Shown here: positions 36,164 through 51,481 of the stretch, piece by piece
Layout: each line of letters starts with the position of its first letter
Position numbering within the stretch: the first letter of the stretch is position 1
Origin: Glycomyces tritici
Lineage (GTDB): Bacteria > Actinomycetota > Actinomycetes > Mycobacteriales > Micromonosporaceae
Length of the DNA stretch: 64,000 bases
Assembly: GCF_030403505.1 (NCBI RefSeq)
Contig: NZ_JAUEMJ010000001.1
Location: 888,596-952,595, forward strand
Reading direction: 5' to 3'
The notes under the pieces: generated by a model
The model's database searches: none
What the model was told of the DNA's origin: nothing
The model's input: the letters and a program-made list of their open reading frames with translations, nothing else
Translations under genes and position numbers: made by a program

Positions 36164-36634
36164 CTACCAGCGGTAGTGCGCGAATGCCTTGTTGGAATCG
36201 GCCATCTTGTGCGTGTCTTCACGCTTCTTGACCGCGGCACCGAGGCCGTTCGAAGCGTCCAGGATCTCGTTCGTGAGGCGCTCGACCATGCTCTTCTCGC
36301 GGCGGTCGCGGGAGTAGCCCACGAGCCAGCGGAGACCGAGGGTGGTGGCGCGCTGCGGACGAACGTCGACCGGGACCTGGTACGTCGCACCGCCGACGCG
36401 GCGGGAGCGGACCTCGAGGGTGGGCTTGACGTTGTCGAGCGCACGCTTGAGGATCACCACGGGGTCCGAGTCGGCCTTCTTGCGGCAGTTCTCGAGGGCT
36501 TCGTAGACGATGCGCTCGGCGAGGCGGCGCTTGCCGTCCTTGAGGACCTTGTTGATCAGCTGGGTGACGAGCACCGAGTTGTAGACCGGGTCGGCGGTAA
36601 GCGGCCGGCGCGGCGCGGGACCTTTACGCGGCAT
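36164..36634 (-). CDS. rpsG: 30S ribosomal protein S7
   Basis: 156 residues, the usual length, starting [20 protein letters not shown] and ending [10 protein letters not shown]7 nucleates assembly of the small-subunit head and contacts the E-site tRNA. It sits 3 nt downstream of rpsL. In E. coli S7 represses the str operon; no matching site was sought here. Confidence 0.98.
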   Translation of the reverse strand: MPRKGPAPRRPLTADPVYNSVLVTQLINKVLKDGKRRLAERIVYEALENCRKKADSDPVVILKRALDNVKPTLEVRSRRVGGATYQVPVDVRPQRATTLGLRWLVGYSRDRREKSMVERLTNEILDASNGLGAAVKKREDTHKMADSNKAFAHYRW

Positions 36635-36637
36635 GGC

Positions 36638-37009
36638 TTACTTCTCCTTCTTCGCGCCGTAGCGGCTGCGGGCCTGCTTGCGGTCGCGCACACCCTGGGT
36701 GTCGAGCGCGCCGCGGATGATCTTGTAACGGACACCGGGGAGGTCGCGGACACGACCGCCGCGGACGAGCACGATGGAGTGCTCCTGCAGGTTGTGGCCC
36801 ACACCCGGGATGTAGGCGGTGACCTCGGTGCCGTTCATGAGGCGCACACGGGCGACCTTGCGCATGGCCGAGTTCGGCTTCTTCGGCGTCGTGGTGTACA
36901 CACGCGTGCACACACCGCGAGCCTGCGGGCTGCCCTTCAGCGCGGGCGTCTTGGTTTTGCTGGTCTTGGCCTTGCGGCCGTTTCGGACCAGCTGCTGGAT
37001 GGTTGGCAC
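36638..37009 (-). CDS. rpsL: 30S ribosomal protein S12, carrying Arg88
   Basis: 123 residues, the decoding-centre protein controlling translational accuracy. The N-terminus [20 protein letters not shown] and loop [11 protein letters not shown] (Lys43 intact) are standard. The second streptomycin loop reads [12 protein letters not shown]: residue 88 is Arg (codon CGC at 36746-36748) where nearly all bacteria have Lys. K88R in this numbering is a classical streptomycin-resistance substitution in mycobacteria and E. coli. It may be native to this lineage or a selected mutation. First gene of the str operon, behind a leader of about 420 nt. Confidence 0.97.
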   Translation of the reverse strand: MPTIQQLVRNGRKAKTSKTKTPALKGSPQARGVCTRVYTTTPKKPNSAMRKVARVRLMNGTEVTAYIPGVGHNLQEHSIVLVRGGRVRDLPGVRYKIIRGALDTQGVRDRKQARSRYGAKKEK

Positions 37010-37431
37010 TGAGGCGAACCCCTCTCAACAGTCGACGGTTGCGTATTCCTGACTCTGCGGCGTCACCTGTTCACCCGCGCGCCTCTCCGGAGCCGTATAA
37101 CGGCCCAGGTCAGCGGCGTGGGTTCCCGTCCCCCGCGTTCGGGCGTGTCGCGTCTCTCCGGACCCATATCCGCCCAACCGGCAGGCCAGGGCCGAAACCC
37201 GGGTCGTACCGTCGTGCAGATTCAGACGCGTTCGCGAACGGACCCGTCAGGGCCGGCCATCACGACCGTGTTCACGAAGCCCCCAGTGCGAGGGATGCGT
37301 GCCGGTGACGCCAGCCGGCGGGATCAGATCCCGCCGTCTTGCAGGCACGCAACCTGGCCTGGCTCTCACGGGGACCGAGCTGCCGGAGTTGACAGGGCCA
37401 CCATGCCGCTCAAAGCGGTGTCCAGGCGCAA
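37010..37431 (-). other. Long 5' leader of the rpsL-rpsG-fusA transcript
   Basis: From the predicted start (about 37431) to rpsL is about 420 nt with no supportable gene. It contains the inverted repeat GGCGGGATC/GATCCCGCC (37317-37335, stem about 7 bp) and further GC-rich repeats, so the leader RNA should be highly structured. Upstream of the promoter, 37467-37708 also shows no gene. Function of the leader is unknown. Confidence 0.5.
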
Positions 37432-37437
37432 GGGAGA

Positions 37438-37466
37438 AGCCTACCTAGCCTAACGAACAAGGTCAA
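37438..37466 (-). promoter_or_regulatory. Promoter of the str operon
   Basis: -35 TTGACC (37461-37466), 17-nt spacer, -10 TAGGCT (37438-37443) on the minus strand. This is a close match to actinobacterial housekeeping promoters. Confidence 0.7.
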
Positions 37467-37708
37467 AGCCGTTTTCGCCCCGCAAGGCATCCGTGTTCAG
37501 TGTCACGGAGCCTGAGGGCGGCCAGTTGTTCGGCTTGGAAGCTTCACCGCTGTGCACGAGTGCGGCTCGCAAGCTTCGCCGCGTTCGGACCCTGACCAGT
37601 TCGTTCGGTGCGGTAGACACACCGTGGCCTATATTAGCTCGCTATGCGGGACGGGCCCGCGCGGGATGCCCTACTGGAGGCGCTGTTCACCAGCAGTTCC
37701 CCGAGGTG

Positions 37709-38071
37709 TCAAACCGAAACCGCGACGCCCCCGTCGTAGCCCGGGCCTCCGGCGGCGCGCGCGAGCGAGACGATCCAGATCAGCAGGCCCGCCACGACGA
37801 CCGCCGAGGCGATCCCGATGGCGATCCAGGAGAGCCGCCGCACCAGGGGCAGCCGCGAGGCGCCGAGCAGGAACCCTTCGGACGCACGGATATCGGCCTC
37901 GGCCTGCCGCGCCAGCATCAGGGCGATCAGTGCGGGGATCGCACCGCCCACAAAGGGCGACAAGGCGACCCCGACGGCCGCGAGCAGCCGTGCCGCCACG
38001 ATCTTCGTCGACTCCACCGGCTCCGGATCATCCGGATGCCGAACCCCGAACACCCGCTGCACCTCAACCAC
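37709..38071 (-). CDS. Small two-helix membrane protein of unknown function
   Basis: 120 residues. A soluble N-terminus of about 25 residues is followed by a hydrophobic segment (LLAAVGVALSPFVGGAIPALIALMLA), a short amphipathic stretch with EADIRASEGFLLGASRLPLVRRL, and a second helix (SWIAIGIASAVVVAGLLIWIV). This layout recalls small DUF4190-like actinobacterial membrane proteins, but I do not recognise it firmly. GTG start with weak upstream signals. It stands alone between the rpoC terminator region and the str promoter, on the same strand. Confidence 0.6.
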   Translation of the reverse strand: MVEVQRVFGVRHPDDPEPVESTKIVAARLLAAVGVALSPFVGGAIPALIALMLARQAEADIRASEGFLLGASRLPLVRRLSWIAIGIASAVVVAGLLIWIVSLARAAGGPGYDGGVAVSV

Positions 38072-38292
38072 CCGCCCATCCTATTGGCCGTCGGGCTCCA
38101 TCGCGCGGCGCGCTACCCGCCGGTTCAGGACCAACGGCATTCGCCGCCGCCCCGATCCGCCGCCCACCCGCGACACACCCTCGGATATCCCTTTCGAGCC
38201 TCACCTTGAGGTAGGTTCCTCCACCGGATCGGCGGGCTGAACGCCGAACTGCTCGCTCATGTCGATGAAGGCCTGCGGATGCACCTCGACCT

Positions 38293-38460
38293 CTACTGAG
38301 CGTCCCGCCGCTCCCGCTTCGTCCCGCTCCGTGTGCGCTGCGCCTCCTCCACCAAGATTCCGAGGAGGTGGTCCTGCATGGAAAGCCCGCGCGCCTCGGC
38401 ATCTGCCACGAGGACATCCCAGACTTCCTGCGGCACATCACGAATCTCGATGTTCACCAT
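38293..38460 (-). CDS. Orphan ribbon-helix-helix (FitA/VapB-like) antitoxin
   Basis: 55 residues: MVNIEIRDVPQEVWDVLVAD at the N-terminus, then ARGLSMQDHLLGILVEEAQR and a basic tail. One short strand followed by two helices is the ribbon-helix-helix DNA-binding fold, and the IRDVP strand start is typical of FitA/VapB antitoxins. The expected PIN-domain toxin gene is not found downstream; the next 220 nt holds only a short frame with no recognisable PIN motif. Either the toxin was lost or this is a stand-alone regulator. No clear ribosome site is visible upstream. Confidence 0.55.
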   Translation of the reverse strand: MVNIEIRDVPQEVWDVLVADAEARGLSMQDHLLGILVEEAQRTRSGTKRERRDAQ

Positions 38461-38513
38461 GCCCGAGTTCTACATGCTTCCGCAGCTGAACATCGTGTTG
38501 GGAAACGCCGGTG

Positions 38514-38541
38514 GGCCGGTGGCGCGAAAGCGCCACCGGCC
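38514..38541. terminator. Hairpin with GAAA tetraloop downstream of rpoC
   Basis: GGCCGGTGGCGC (38514-38525) and GCGCCACCGGCC (38530-38541) are perfect 12-bp arms around GAAA. CGTTTTCT follows on the plus strand and GTTTCC on the minus strand. It lies between rpoC and the small genes beyond. Confidence 0.65.
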
Positions 38542-38580
38542 CCGTTTTCTCATTGCTCCGTCAGCTAAAATGGGTTTTGT

Positions 38581-38627
38581 AAACCGGGGGGGGGGGGGGG
38601 CCCCCACCCCCCCCCCGCCCCACCGGT
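38581..38627. other. Poly-G/poly-C tract inside a palindrome: suspect sequence
   Basis: AAACCGG is followed by a run of 15 G (38586-38600), then almost pure C to about 38620, then CCGGTTT. The flanking AAACCGG/CCGGTTT arms suggest the real sequence is a stable rpoC terminator hairpin whose centre was misread as homopolymer. A similar tract ends the window. Confidence 0.6.
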
Positions 38628-38660
38628 TTCTTCATGCCGTCGGGAATCGGCAGGTTGTAG

Positions 38661-42551
<3,891 letters not shown>

Positions 42552-42646
42552 TGAACTCTTCCCCTTGATGGTTCTTAAGGATTGGATGAGACGTTGGGGA
42601 GAGCGGGCAGCTCTTGCAGATCTATGCCGCCCGCTCCCTCTCGACG

Positions 42647-46081
<3,435 letters not shown>

Positions 46082-46295
46082 GATTCGTCCTTCCGAGGAC
46101 CTGATTGTTACGACGGCCGGCGCATGCCGCAGTCTCCGCACCGATGCGGGATAGACGAGGACAGCCGGAGTCGGGCATCAGATCGAGGCGGAGCAGCCGA
46201 AAAGCGGCGTCCAACGTCGGTCGATTGCCTGGAATCCCCACCGTCCACGACCCTCACCGCGTCAAGAAGGCGTGAAGGAGGCAGCGCAAATTAAT

Positions 46296-46345
46296 AGCTT
46301 AATGTACGCTCCGGCAACTGTCAACTTCCCCACCGGGTGGTGGGG
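46296..46345 (-). promoter_or_regulatory. rpoB promoter with upstream palindrome
   Basis: -35 TTGACA (46319-46324), 17-nt spacer, -10 TAAGCT (46296-46301): near-consensus, giving a leader of about 200 nt. Just upstream of the -35 lies CCCCACC-GGGT-GGTGGGG (46328-46345), a perfect inverted repeat that could bind a regulator. Confidence 0.75.
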
Positions 46346-47329
46346 TAAGGGGTGACGACAATCTCTCCCGCTGCCGAAGTTCCTTCCGTACATCGCTCCG
46401 AGTCCGGTTCGCACGCTCGCCGGTTCAGTCCTGCCTCCGGGCCGCCCCGCGGCGGCCCTGGCGCTCCGTCCGCGGTGCCGGGACCGGCCCGGTGGGGGCG
46501 AACGTTGCGCGCGCCACGCAGTGGCGCTTGAGGAACTAGTTTGCAGGATCAAGTCACAGTTCGTCAAGTCAGGCGTCTAATTCGCCCGGATGCGCCCCTT
46601 CGGCCCCAGCGCCTGAACCGGTGCTCCGGCAGGCCGCGGCGGGCGTTCGAATCCCAGCGCAGCAGGGGCGCGGCGGCGGACACGGGGCGGGGCGCGGCGG
46701 GGTCGCGCGGCCGTTGCGAAGGGCCGCACAAGCTTCGGAGCCCGGGCGTGTCGCGCCGAGGCCGGGGTGACGGCGATGGCCGTCGTACTCGCGGCAGCGG
46801 ACGCGGCGTCGCGTCTGCGGAGCCGAATCCGGTGCGGCTTCCGCGCGGCGCGGGCCCGGCGGGCGGTGCCGGCGGAGCGCCCGGTGTCCGAGCGCCGCGG
46901 CGAGCGCGGGGCGATTCGGATTCGGTGCGGGCACGGGACGCCTTTGCGTCGCCTGCCGCCGGTGCCGGATCGCTCGCGCGTCCCGGCGCCCGGCCGCAAT
47001 GCGGCGTCCCGGCCTCGCACCTTCGGGGCGGCAGGTCCGCGAACGGGCCGACCGCCTCGACGTGTACAACGAGCCCGCGCCCCGAAGGTGACGCGGGCTC
47101 ATCGCGATGGTGGACCGAGAGGCCTCCCAGGGGTCCCCGATGGCGGCGGGCAGGTCGTCCTGGCAGGCGTACCGCTCCTCGTTCAGGGAGGGCAAGAAGC
47201 CGGACCCGGCGGTCGGCGGCCGCGACCGAGGCGAGGAGGGCCGGCAGACCCGTTGGGGGCGTGGGCAACAGGGTGCCCCACTGCCGTGCCGGCCGGTAGT
47301 GCGCCCGTGAAGGCGAGCGGATACAGGGC
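46346..47329. other. About 1 kb of very GC-rich sequence without a supportable gene
   Basis: Long open frames exist on both strands but are Arg/Pro/Gly-rich and recognisable as no family, as expected of chance frames at this GC content. A hairpin GAGCCCGCG/CGCGGGCTC (47071-47100) is present. After it, a plus-strand frame from 47107 (DREASQGSPMAAGRSSWQAY) faintly recalls the C-terminal part of DUF397 proteins. It has a stop shortly before it and no N-terminal half, so at best it is a remnant. Confidence 0.5.
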
Positions 47330-47364
47330 GGCCCGGGCTGCGCCCCATCTGCGCGGCCCGGGCC
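47330..47364 (-). terminator. Hairpin after the acidic lipoprotein gene
   Basis: GGCCCGGGC (47330-47338) and GCCCGGGCC (47356-47364), extended inside by GCGC/GCGC, begin 28 nt past the stop at 47392. Confidence 0.6.
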
Positions 47365-47391
47365 TTTCTTCCCCGATAGAGAGGTGGCTTG

Positions 47392-48675
47392 TTACTTGTC
47401 GAGCATCTCCTGGGCCTTGGTCAGCGCGTCCTGCATTTCCTGCTGCCAGCCGTAGAGGTCCTCTTCAACGGCGACGTAGGCCTTGACGGTCGCCTCGTCG
47501 TAGGCCTTCTCGGAGGCCTCGGCGAACCCGGTCTCCTCGCCGCATTCGGCGAATTCGACCGCGGTCTGGATCTCGAAGGCCTTCTTGGCCTCGTAGTCGG
47601 CGGGCATGTCGTCGGGGAGCGGCGGGAGGTCCATGTCCTCGTCGCCGTAGGAGACCATGCGCTCCTCTTCGGGAACGCCGTCGTAGTAGATCTCGTACAG
47701 CCAGGCGCGCACCTGCACGCTGTTGTACTCGTCGAACGAGAAGTCGGGGTAGCCGCGCTCGGTGAGGCAGTCGAGGTACTTGCCCTGGAGGTCTCCGATG
47801 GCGGCGGCGTAGTCGGCCGAGATGGCGTCCCACATCGTGTCCTCTTCACCGGAGCCGTACGTGGGGTTCTCGGGGCGGTACGTCCAGTAGGAGTAGTCGC
47901 CGCCCTCGTCCTCCTCGTAGTGCTCCTCGACCAGGGTGGGCTCGCCGTAGAGGGCCTCGATCATCTCGAGCTGGCAGCCGCCGGGCTTGGGCTCGACGTA
48001 CGCCTCCTCGTCGACGTTGATCTCGCCTTCGTCGACGATCTCCTCTTCGGCGCCCTCTTCGCCTTCGAGGGCTTCCCACTCCTCTTCGGTGAGCTCCTCC
48101 TCGGACATCGACGAGATGTACTGGTCGCGCGTGCCGTTCATGTTCTCGGTGTACTCGGCGCCCTGGTAGGCGACGTACCAGTCGTACTGCTCACCGGGCT
48201 CGAGGGCATCCCAGTCGGTGGTGTCGGGCTCGACCCACTCGTCGTCGCCGCCCTCTTCCTCTTCCCACTTCTCCTCTTGGGCGGCCCAGTAGTCCTCGGC
48301 TTCGCCGTTCTCCTGGGCCTCGGGGCTGTCCGCCCAGGCGCCGAAGCCGTACTCCTTGGCCTCTTCAGGGTCGATCAGGAATTCCTCGTGGGGGTAGCCT
48401 CCCGCGAGCGTGTCCTGCTCGTACACCCCCCAGTCCTGGAAGGAGTAGGGCTCGTGGACGGTGAACCCGGCCTCCTCCAGGCAGTTCTGGACGATGCGGT
48501 TCTCGGCAGTGACGAGCTCGGACTCGATGCGGCTGCTCTCGTTGAGGATCGTGAGCAGGCGGTCCTCATCGGACTTCTCGTCCTCGCCGCCGCCGATACC
48601 GAGCATCCCGCAGCCGGCGGTCAGCGCGAGCACTGTCGCTCCGCCGAGCCCGGCAGCCCATCTCCTTGCGGACAT
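47392..48675 (-). CDS. Strongly acidic secreted lipoprotein of unknown function
   Basis: 427 residues. An N-terminal signal with lipobox (WAAGLGGATVLALTAGC) predicts a lipid-anchored surface protein. The mature chain is dominated by Glu, Asp, Tyr and Trp, with long acidic runs (about residues 135-150 and 190-225), and has about five Cys spaced as possible disulfides (NCLEEAGF, GGCQLEM, DCLTERGY, AECGEETG). The C-terminal 120 residues look helical. I recognise no domain. The CLxExGF motif recurs in actinobacterial hypothetical lipoproteins. AAGGAG lies 7 nt before the ATG. It sits alone between rplL and rpoB and has an 18-bp palindrome upstream. Confidence 0.75.
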   Translation of the reverse strand: MSARRWAAGLGGATVLALTAGCGMLGIGGGEDEKSDEDRLLTILNESSRIESELVTAENRIVQNCLEEAGFTVHEPYSFQDWGVYEQDTLAGGYPHEEFLIDPEEAKEYGFGAWADSPEAQENGEAEDYWAAQEEKWEEEEGGDDEWVEPDTTDWDALEPGEQYDWYVAYQGAEYTENMNGTRDQYISSMSEEELTEEEWEALEGEEGAEEEIVDEGEINVDEEAYVEPKPGGCQLEMIEALYGEPTLVEEHYEEDEGGDYSYWTYRPENPTYGSGEEDTMWDAISADYAAAIGDLQGKYLDCLTERGYPDFSFDEYNSVQVRAWLYEIYYDGVPEEERMVSYGDEDMDLPPLPDDMPADYEAKKAFEIQTAVEFAECGEETGFAEASEKAYDEATVKAYVAVEEDLYGWQQEMQDALTKAQEMLDK

Positions 48676-48752
48676 CGTCCATCTCCTTGAGTGCGTGGGG
48701 TGTGTCTACTCGCAAAGACGCGGGCGTGGGCGGATTTCGTTGCGCCCGGTGC

Positions 48753-48770
48753 GAATTCTTCCAAGAATTC
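48753..48770. promoter_or_regulatory. Perfect 18-bp palindrome upstream of the acidic lipoprotein gene
   Basis: GAATTCTT-CC-AAGAATTC lies 78 nt upstream of the lipoprotein start, between it and the rplL terminator. It is AT-rich against a GC-rich background, so an operator is likely. The cognate regulator is unknown. Confidence 0.5.
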
Positions 48771-48787
48771 TCCGGAAAAGCAGAAGA

Positions 48788-48822
48788 CCGGGCCCGCACC
48801 GCCTGACGGCGTGCGGACCCGG
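48788..48822 (-). terminator. Terminator of the rplJ-rplL transcript
   Basis: CCGGG-c-CCGCAC (48788-48799) pairs with GTGCGG-a-CCCGG (48811-48822), 51 nt after the rplL stop. Confidence 0.65.
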
Positions 48823-48872
48823 TCCACGTACAAGGGCTGGGAGGCCCCTCTTTCAAATCACGGCAGTCGCGA

Positions 48873-49250
48873 TTACTTCAGGGTGACGGTGGCGCCGGCG
48901 CCCTCGAGGGCCTCCTTGGCCTTCTCCGCGTCTTCCTTCTTCGCGCCTTCAACGACAGCCTTGGGGGCGCTCTCGACGAGCTCCTTGGCTTCCTTGAGGC
49001 CGAGGCCGGTGAGGCCGCGAACTTCCTTGATGACCTTGATCTTCGACTCGCCTGCAGACTCGAGAACGACGTCGAACGTGTCCTTCTCGACAGCGGCTTC
49101 GGCGGCCGGGCCGGCAGCGGCGGCAACGGCGACCGGAGCGGCGGCGGTGACGTCGAACTCTTCCTCGAACGCCTTGACGAACTCGGAGACCTCGAGGAGG
49201 GTCATCTCCTTGAACGCGTCGAGCAGTTCAGTGGTGGAAAGCTTAGCCAT
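48873..49250 (-). CDS. rplL: 50S ribosomal protein L7/L12
   Basis: 125 residues. The N-terminal dimerisation helices ([20 protein letters not shown]), an Ala-rich hinge (about 38-52) and the C-terminal domain with [20 protein letters not shown], which binds translation factors, are all standard. It is the multicopy stalk protein that recruits EF-Tu and EF-G. It follows rplJ by 36 nt with a good ribosome site and ends the operon. Confidence 0.98.
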   Translation of the reverse strand: MAKLSTTELLDAFKEMTLLEVSEFVKAFEEEFDVTAAAPVAVAAAAGPAAEAAVEKDTFDVVLESAGESKIKVIKEVRGLTGLGLKEAKELVESAPKAVVEGAKKEDAEKAKEALEGAGATVTLK

Positions 49251-49286
49251 GGTGTGTCCTTTCTTTAAAGTCTCGGGCTAGTGGGG

Positions 49287-49823
49287 TTACTCCCCACTGG
49301 CCGCCTTCTTGTCCTGCAGCGCTGCACCGAGCCGGGCCACCTGCGAGGCAGGGGCGGCGAGCACGGAGGCGGTCTTCTGCGCGGTGGCCTTCATCGCGCC
49401 GGCCAGCTTGGCCAGCAGCACTTCGCGCGACTCGAGGTCGGCGAGCTTGGTGATCTCTTCGACGGTGAGGGGCTTGCCCTCCATGTAACCGCCCTTGATC
49501 ACCAGGGCTTCGTGCGTCTTGGCGAAGGCGCGGAGGCTCTTCGCGGCTTCCACCGGGTCGCCTTCGATGAAGGTGATCGCGGTGGGGCCGACGAACAGCT
49601 CGTCCAGGCCGTTGACGCCGGCCTGGTTGGCAGCGCGCTTGGCAAGGGTGTTCTTCGCGACGCGGTAGTGCGTCCCCTCGCCGAGGGAACGCCGCAGCTC
49701 GCGCATTTCCGCAACAGTGAGGCCGCGGTACTCGGTGAGCACCGTGGCGTTCGCGTTGGAGAAGTCCTGGGCGAGTTCGGCGATGGCGGTCTGCTTACCC
49801 GCCGGGTATTCCCGTTCAGCCAT
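49287..49823 (-). CDS. rplJ: 50S ribosomal protein L10
   Basis: 178 residues, stalk base that anchors L7/L12 dimers. [18 protein letters not shown] and the [13 protein letters not shown] rRNA-binding segment are conserved, and the C-terminal helix for L12 binding is present. The start was set at the ATG of [11 protein letters not shown] (49821-49823) with AGGAGG 5 nt upstream. The frame stays open to 49925 but that part belongs to the structured leader. Expression is probably controlled by the leader and attenuator just upstream. Confidence 0.97.
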   Translation of the reverse strand: MAEREYPAGKQTAIAELAQDFSNANATVLTEYRGLTVAEMRELRRSLGEGTHYRVAKNTLAKRAANQAGVNGLDELFVGPTAITFIEGDPVEAAKSLRAFAKTHEALVIKGGYMEGKPLTVEEITKLADLESREVLLAKLAGAMKATAQKTASVLAAPASQVARLGAALQDKKAASGE

Positions 49824-49877
49824 AATTCCCTCCTTTCTCGGCTGATCAATCCTCAACCGTTCGCGGAGGCGACAAAC

Positions 49878-49902
49878 AAAAAAGGCGCCCCTGCGGGACG
49901 CC
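49878..49902 (-). terminator. Attenuator hairpin with U-run in the rplJ leader
   Basis: GGCGTCC (minus strand, 49896-49902) pairs with GGGCGCC (49884-49890) around CGCAG, followed at once by six T (49878-49883). This is a canonical intrinsic terminator, about 55 nt before the rplJ start codon. It implies conditional termination between promoter and rplJ. Confidence 0.75.
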
Positions 49903-50030
49903 TCATCACTGGGACCTGAGGCCAACTGAGTTGGCCCACACCATGGTCGCTTCGAGTAGTCGCCCTACGTCGGTTCCGGGTGGTTTACAACCGCACAAGG
50001 CGGTAACCGAACGGTCTTTGGGTTGTGGCC
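49903..50030 (-). promoter_or_regulatory. Ribosomal protein L10 leader (predicted)
   Basis: Between the promoter and the attenuator is a structured stretch including GGCCAAC-TCA-GTTGGCC (49921-49937). By position and layout it matches the L10(L12)4-binding leader that controls rplJ-rplL in many bacteria. The assignment is by context; I did not fit the Rfam model. Confidence 0.6.
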
Positions 50031-50033
50031 TCT

Positions 50034-50039
50034 AAATTA
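50034..50039 (-). promoter_or_regulatory. Extended -10 promoter of rplJ-rplL
   Basis: TGC-TAATTT on the minus strand is an extended -10. No clear -35 is seen. Transcription would start about 200 nt before rplJ, just after the rplA terminator. Confidence 0.5.
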
Positions 50040-50054
50040 GCACGGGGCATGAGC

Positions 50055-50088
50055 GTGGCCCCAGCGCAGGAGTCCGCACTGGGGCCAC
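50055..50088 (-). terminator. Terminator of rplK-rplA
   Basis: GTGGCCCCAG (50055-50064) and CTGGGGCCAC (50079-50088) are perfect arms, 17 nt after the rplA stop. Confidence 0.7.
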
Positions 50089-50105
50089 GTCACACCTTGC
50101 GGTGA

Positions 50106-50801
50106 TTACTTGATCTTGACCGCCGACGGGTCGACCGGGATACCGGGGCCCATCGTGGTGGAGATGACCGTCTTCTTGAGGTACACGCCCTTGGAGCTGG
50201 CGGGCTTCAAGCGCTGCACCTCTTCGAGGGCGGCGTTGTAGTTCTCGGTGAGCTGCTCAGCGGTGAAGCTGGTCTTGCCGATCGGCAGGTTCAGGTTCGC
50301 GTGCTTGTCGACGCGGAACGAGATCTTGCCGGCCTTGATCTCCGTGACGGCCTTGGCGACGTCCGGCGTGACGGTGCCGGTCTTCGGGTTCGGCATGAGA
50401 CCGCGCGGGCCCAGGATGCGCGCGATCCGGCCGATCTTGGCCATCTGGTCGGGCGTGGCGACGGCGGCGTCGAAGTCGAGCCAGCCTTCGGAGATGCGCT
50501 TGACGAGCTCGTCGGAGCCGACCTCGTCGGCGCCGGCGTTGACGGCGGCCTCGGCCTTGTCACCCTCGGCGAAGACGATGACACGGACGGTCTTGCCCGT
50601 GCCGTGGGGCAGGGCGACGGTGCCGCGGACCAGCTGGTCGGCCTGGCGCGGGTCGACGCCGAGTCGGATCGACAGCTCGACGGTGGCGTCGAACGTGGTC
50701 GGCGAGGTCTCCTTCGCCAGCCCGGTCGCCTCGGAGGGCGCGTAGAGCTGGTTGCGGTCGACCTTCTTGGCGAGGTCGGTGTACTTCTTGCTGCGCTTCA
50801 T
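50106..50801 (-). CDS. rplA: 50S ribosomal protein L1
   Basis: 231 residues, starting [20 protein letters not shown] and carrying the [21 protein letters not shown] segment and the C-terminal [17 protein letters not shown]1 forms the mobile stalk at the E site and is a translational repressor of rplK-rplA in E. coli. The start was set at the ATG of MKRSKK (50799-50801), preceded by AAGGA; the reading from 50849 has no support. It is 104 nt after rplK. Confidence 0.97.
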   Translation of the reverse strand: MKRSKKYTDLAKKVDRNQLYAPSEATGLAKETSPTTFDATVELSIRLGVDPRQADQLVRGTVALPHGTGKTVRVIVFAEGDKAEAAVNAGADEVGSDELVKRISEGWLDFDAAVATPDQMAKIGRIARILGPRGLMPNPKTGTVTPDVAKAVTEIKAGKISFRVDKHANLNLPIGKTSFTAEQLTENYNAALEEVQRLKPASSKGVYLKKTVISTTMGPGIPVDPSAVKIK

Positions 50802-50905
50802 GTTCCATCCTTCGGATGTCGTGGTGAGGGCGGGCGCGCGCCCTTCCACTGGGTTGGTCTGGTGACTGCCGAGTGCTCGGCGGCCCGACGATTACTCGAC
50901 GGTGC

Positions 50906-51334
50906 CTATTCGACCGTGATGCCCATGGAGCGGGCGGTGCCCGCGACGATGAGCGACGCGGCGTCGAGGTCGTTGGCGTTGAGGTCGGGGAGCTTCTTCT
51001 CCGCGATCTCGCGCACCTGGGCCTGGGTCACCTTGCCGACCTTGACGCGGTGGGGCTCGCCAGAGCCCTTCGCGACACCGGCGGCCTTGAGCAGGAGCTT
51101 GGCGGCCGGCGGGGTCTTGAGGACGAACGTGAACGAACGGTCCTCGTACACCGTGATCTCAGCGGGGAGGACTTCGCCGCGCTGGGATTCGGTGGCCGCG
51201 TTGTAGGCCTTGCAGAACTCCATGATGTTGACGCCGTGCTGGCCGAGGGCGGGACCCACCGGCGGGGCCGGGGTGGCCTGGCCACCCGCGAGCTCCAGCT
51301 TGAACGTCACAACGGCCTTCTTGTTGGGAGCCAT
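50906..51334 (-). CDS. rplK: 50S ribosomal protein L11
   Basis: 142 residues. The N-terminal Pro-rich loop ([20 protein letters not shown]), where thiostrepton resistance mutations occur, looks wild type. The C-terminal rRNA-binding domain has [21 protein letters not shown]11 forms the GTPase-associated centre and is needed for RelA activation. The start is the ATG of MAPNKKAVV (51332-51334). It lies 147 nt after nusG. Confidence 0.97.
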   Translation of the reverse strand: MAPNKKAVVTFKLELAGGQATPAPPVGPALGQHGVNIMEFCKAYNAATESQRGEVLPAEITVYEDRSFTFVLKTPPAAKLLLKAAGVAKGSGEPHRVKVGKVTQAQVREIAEKKLPDLNANDLDAASLIVAGTARSMGITVE

Positions 51335-51481
51335 CGTGTCCTTCTCTTGATCCTGGGCTATGCGGAGGCTTGCGCCCCCGCCTTCCATGCGCGCGCACGC
51401 CAGCGGCCTGCGCGCAACTCATCCAGGGTACTCGCCCAGGTGGCGGGCACTCTGAAGGAGGTATGTGAGCTGTAGCTCGTG

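Noticed and set aside
37013..37700. Search for tRNA or rRNA genes in the large gaps
   Set aside because: No cloverleaf, CCA end or T-loop consensus was seen in this or the other long gaps on either strand.
46640..46665. GTTCGAATCCC resembling a tRNA T-loop
   Set aside because: The bases on each side do not form the 5-bp T-stem, and no acceptor, D or anticodon arms can be built around it.
47107..47310. Possible DUF397 gene remnant
   Set aside because: Only a short stretch resembles the DUF397 C-terminus, there is a stop just upstream, and no N-terminal half or HTH partner is present.
46564..47348. Open frames of 230-260 codons on both strands upstream of rpoB
   Set aside because: Compositionally biased, mutually overlapping and without recognisable domains; called non-coding.
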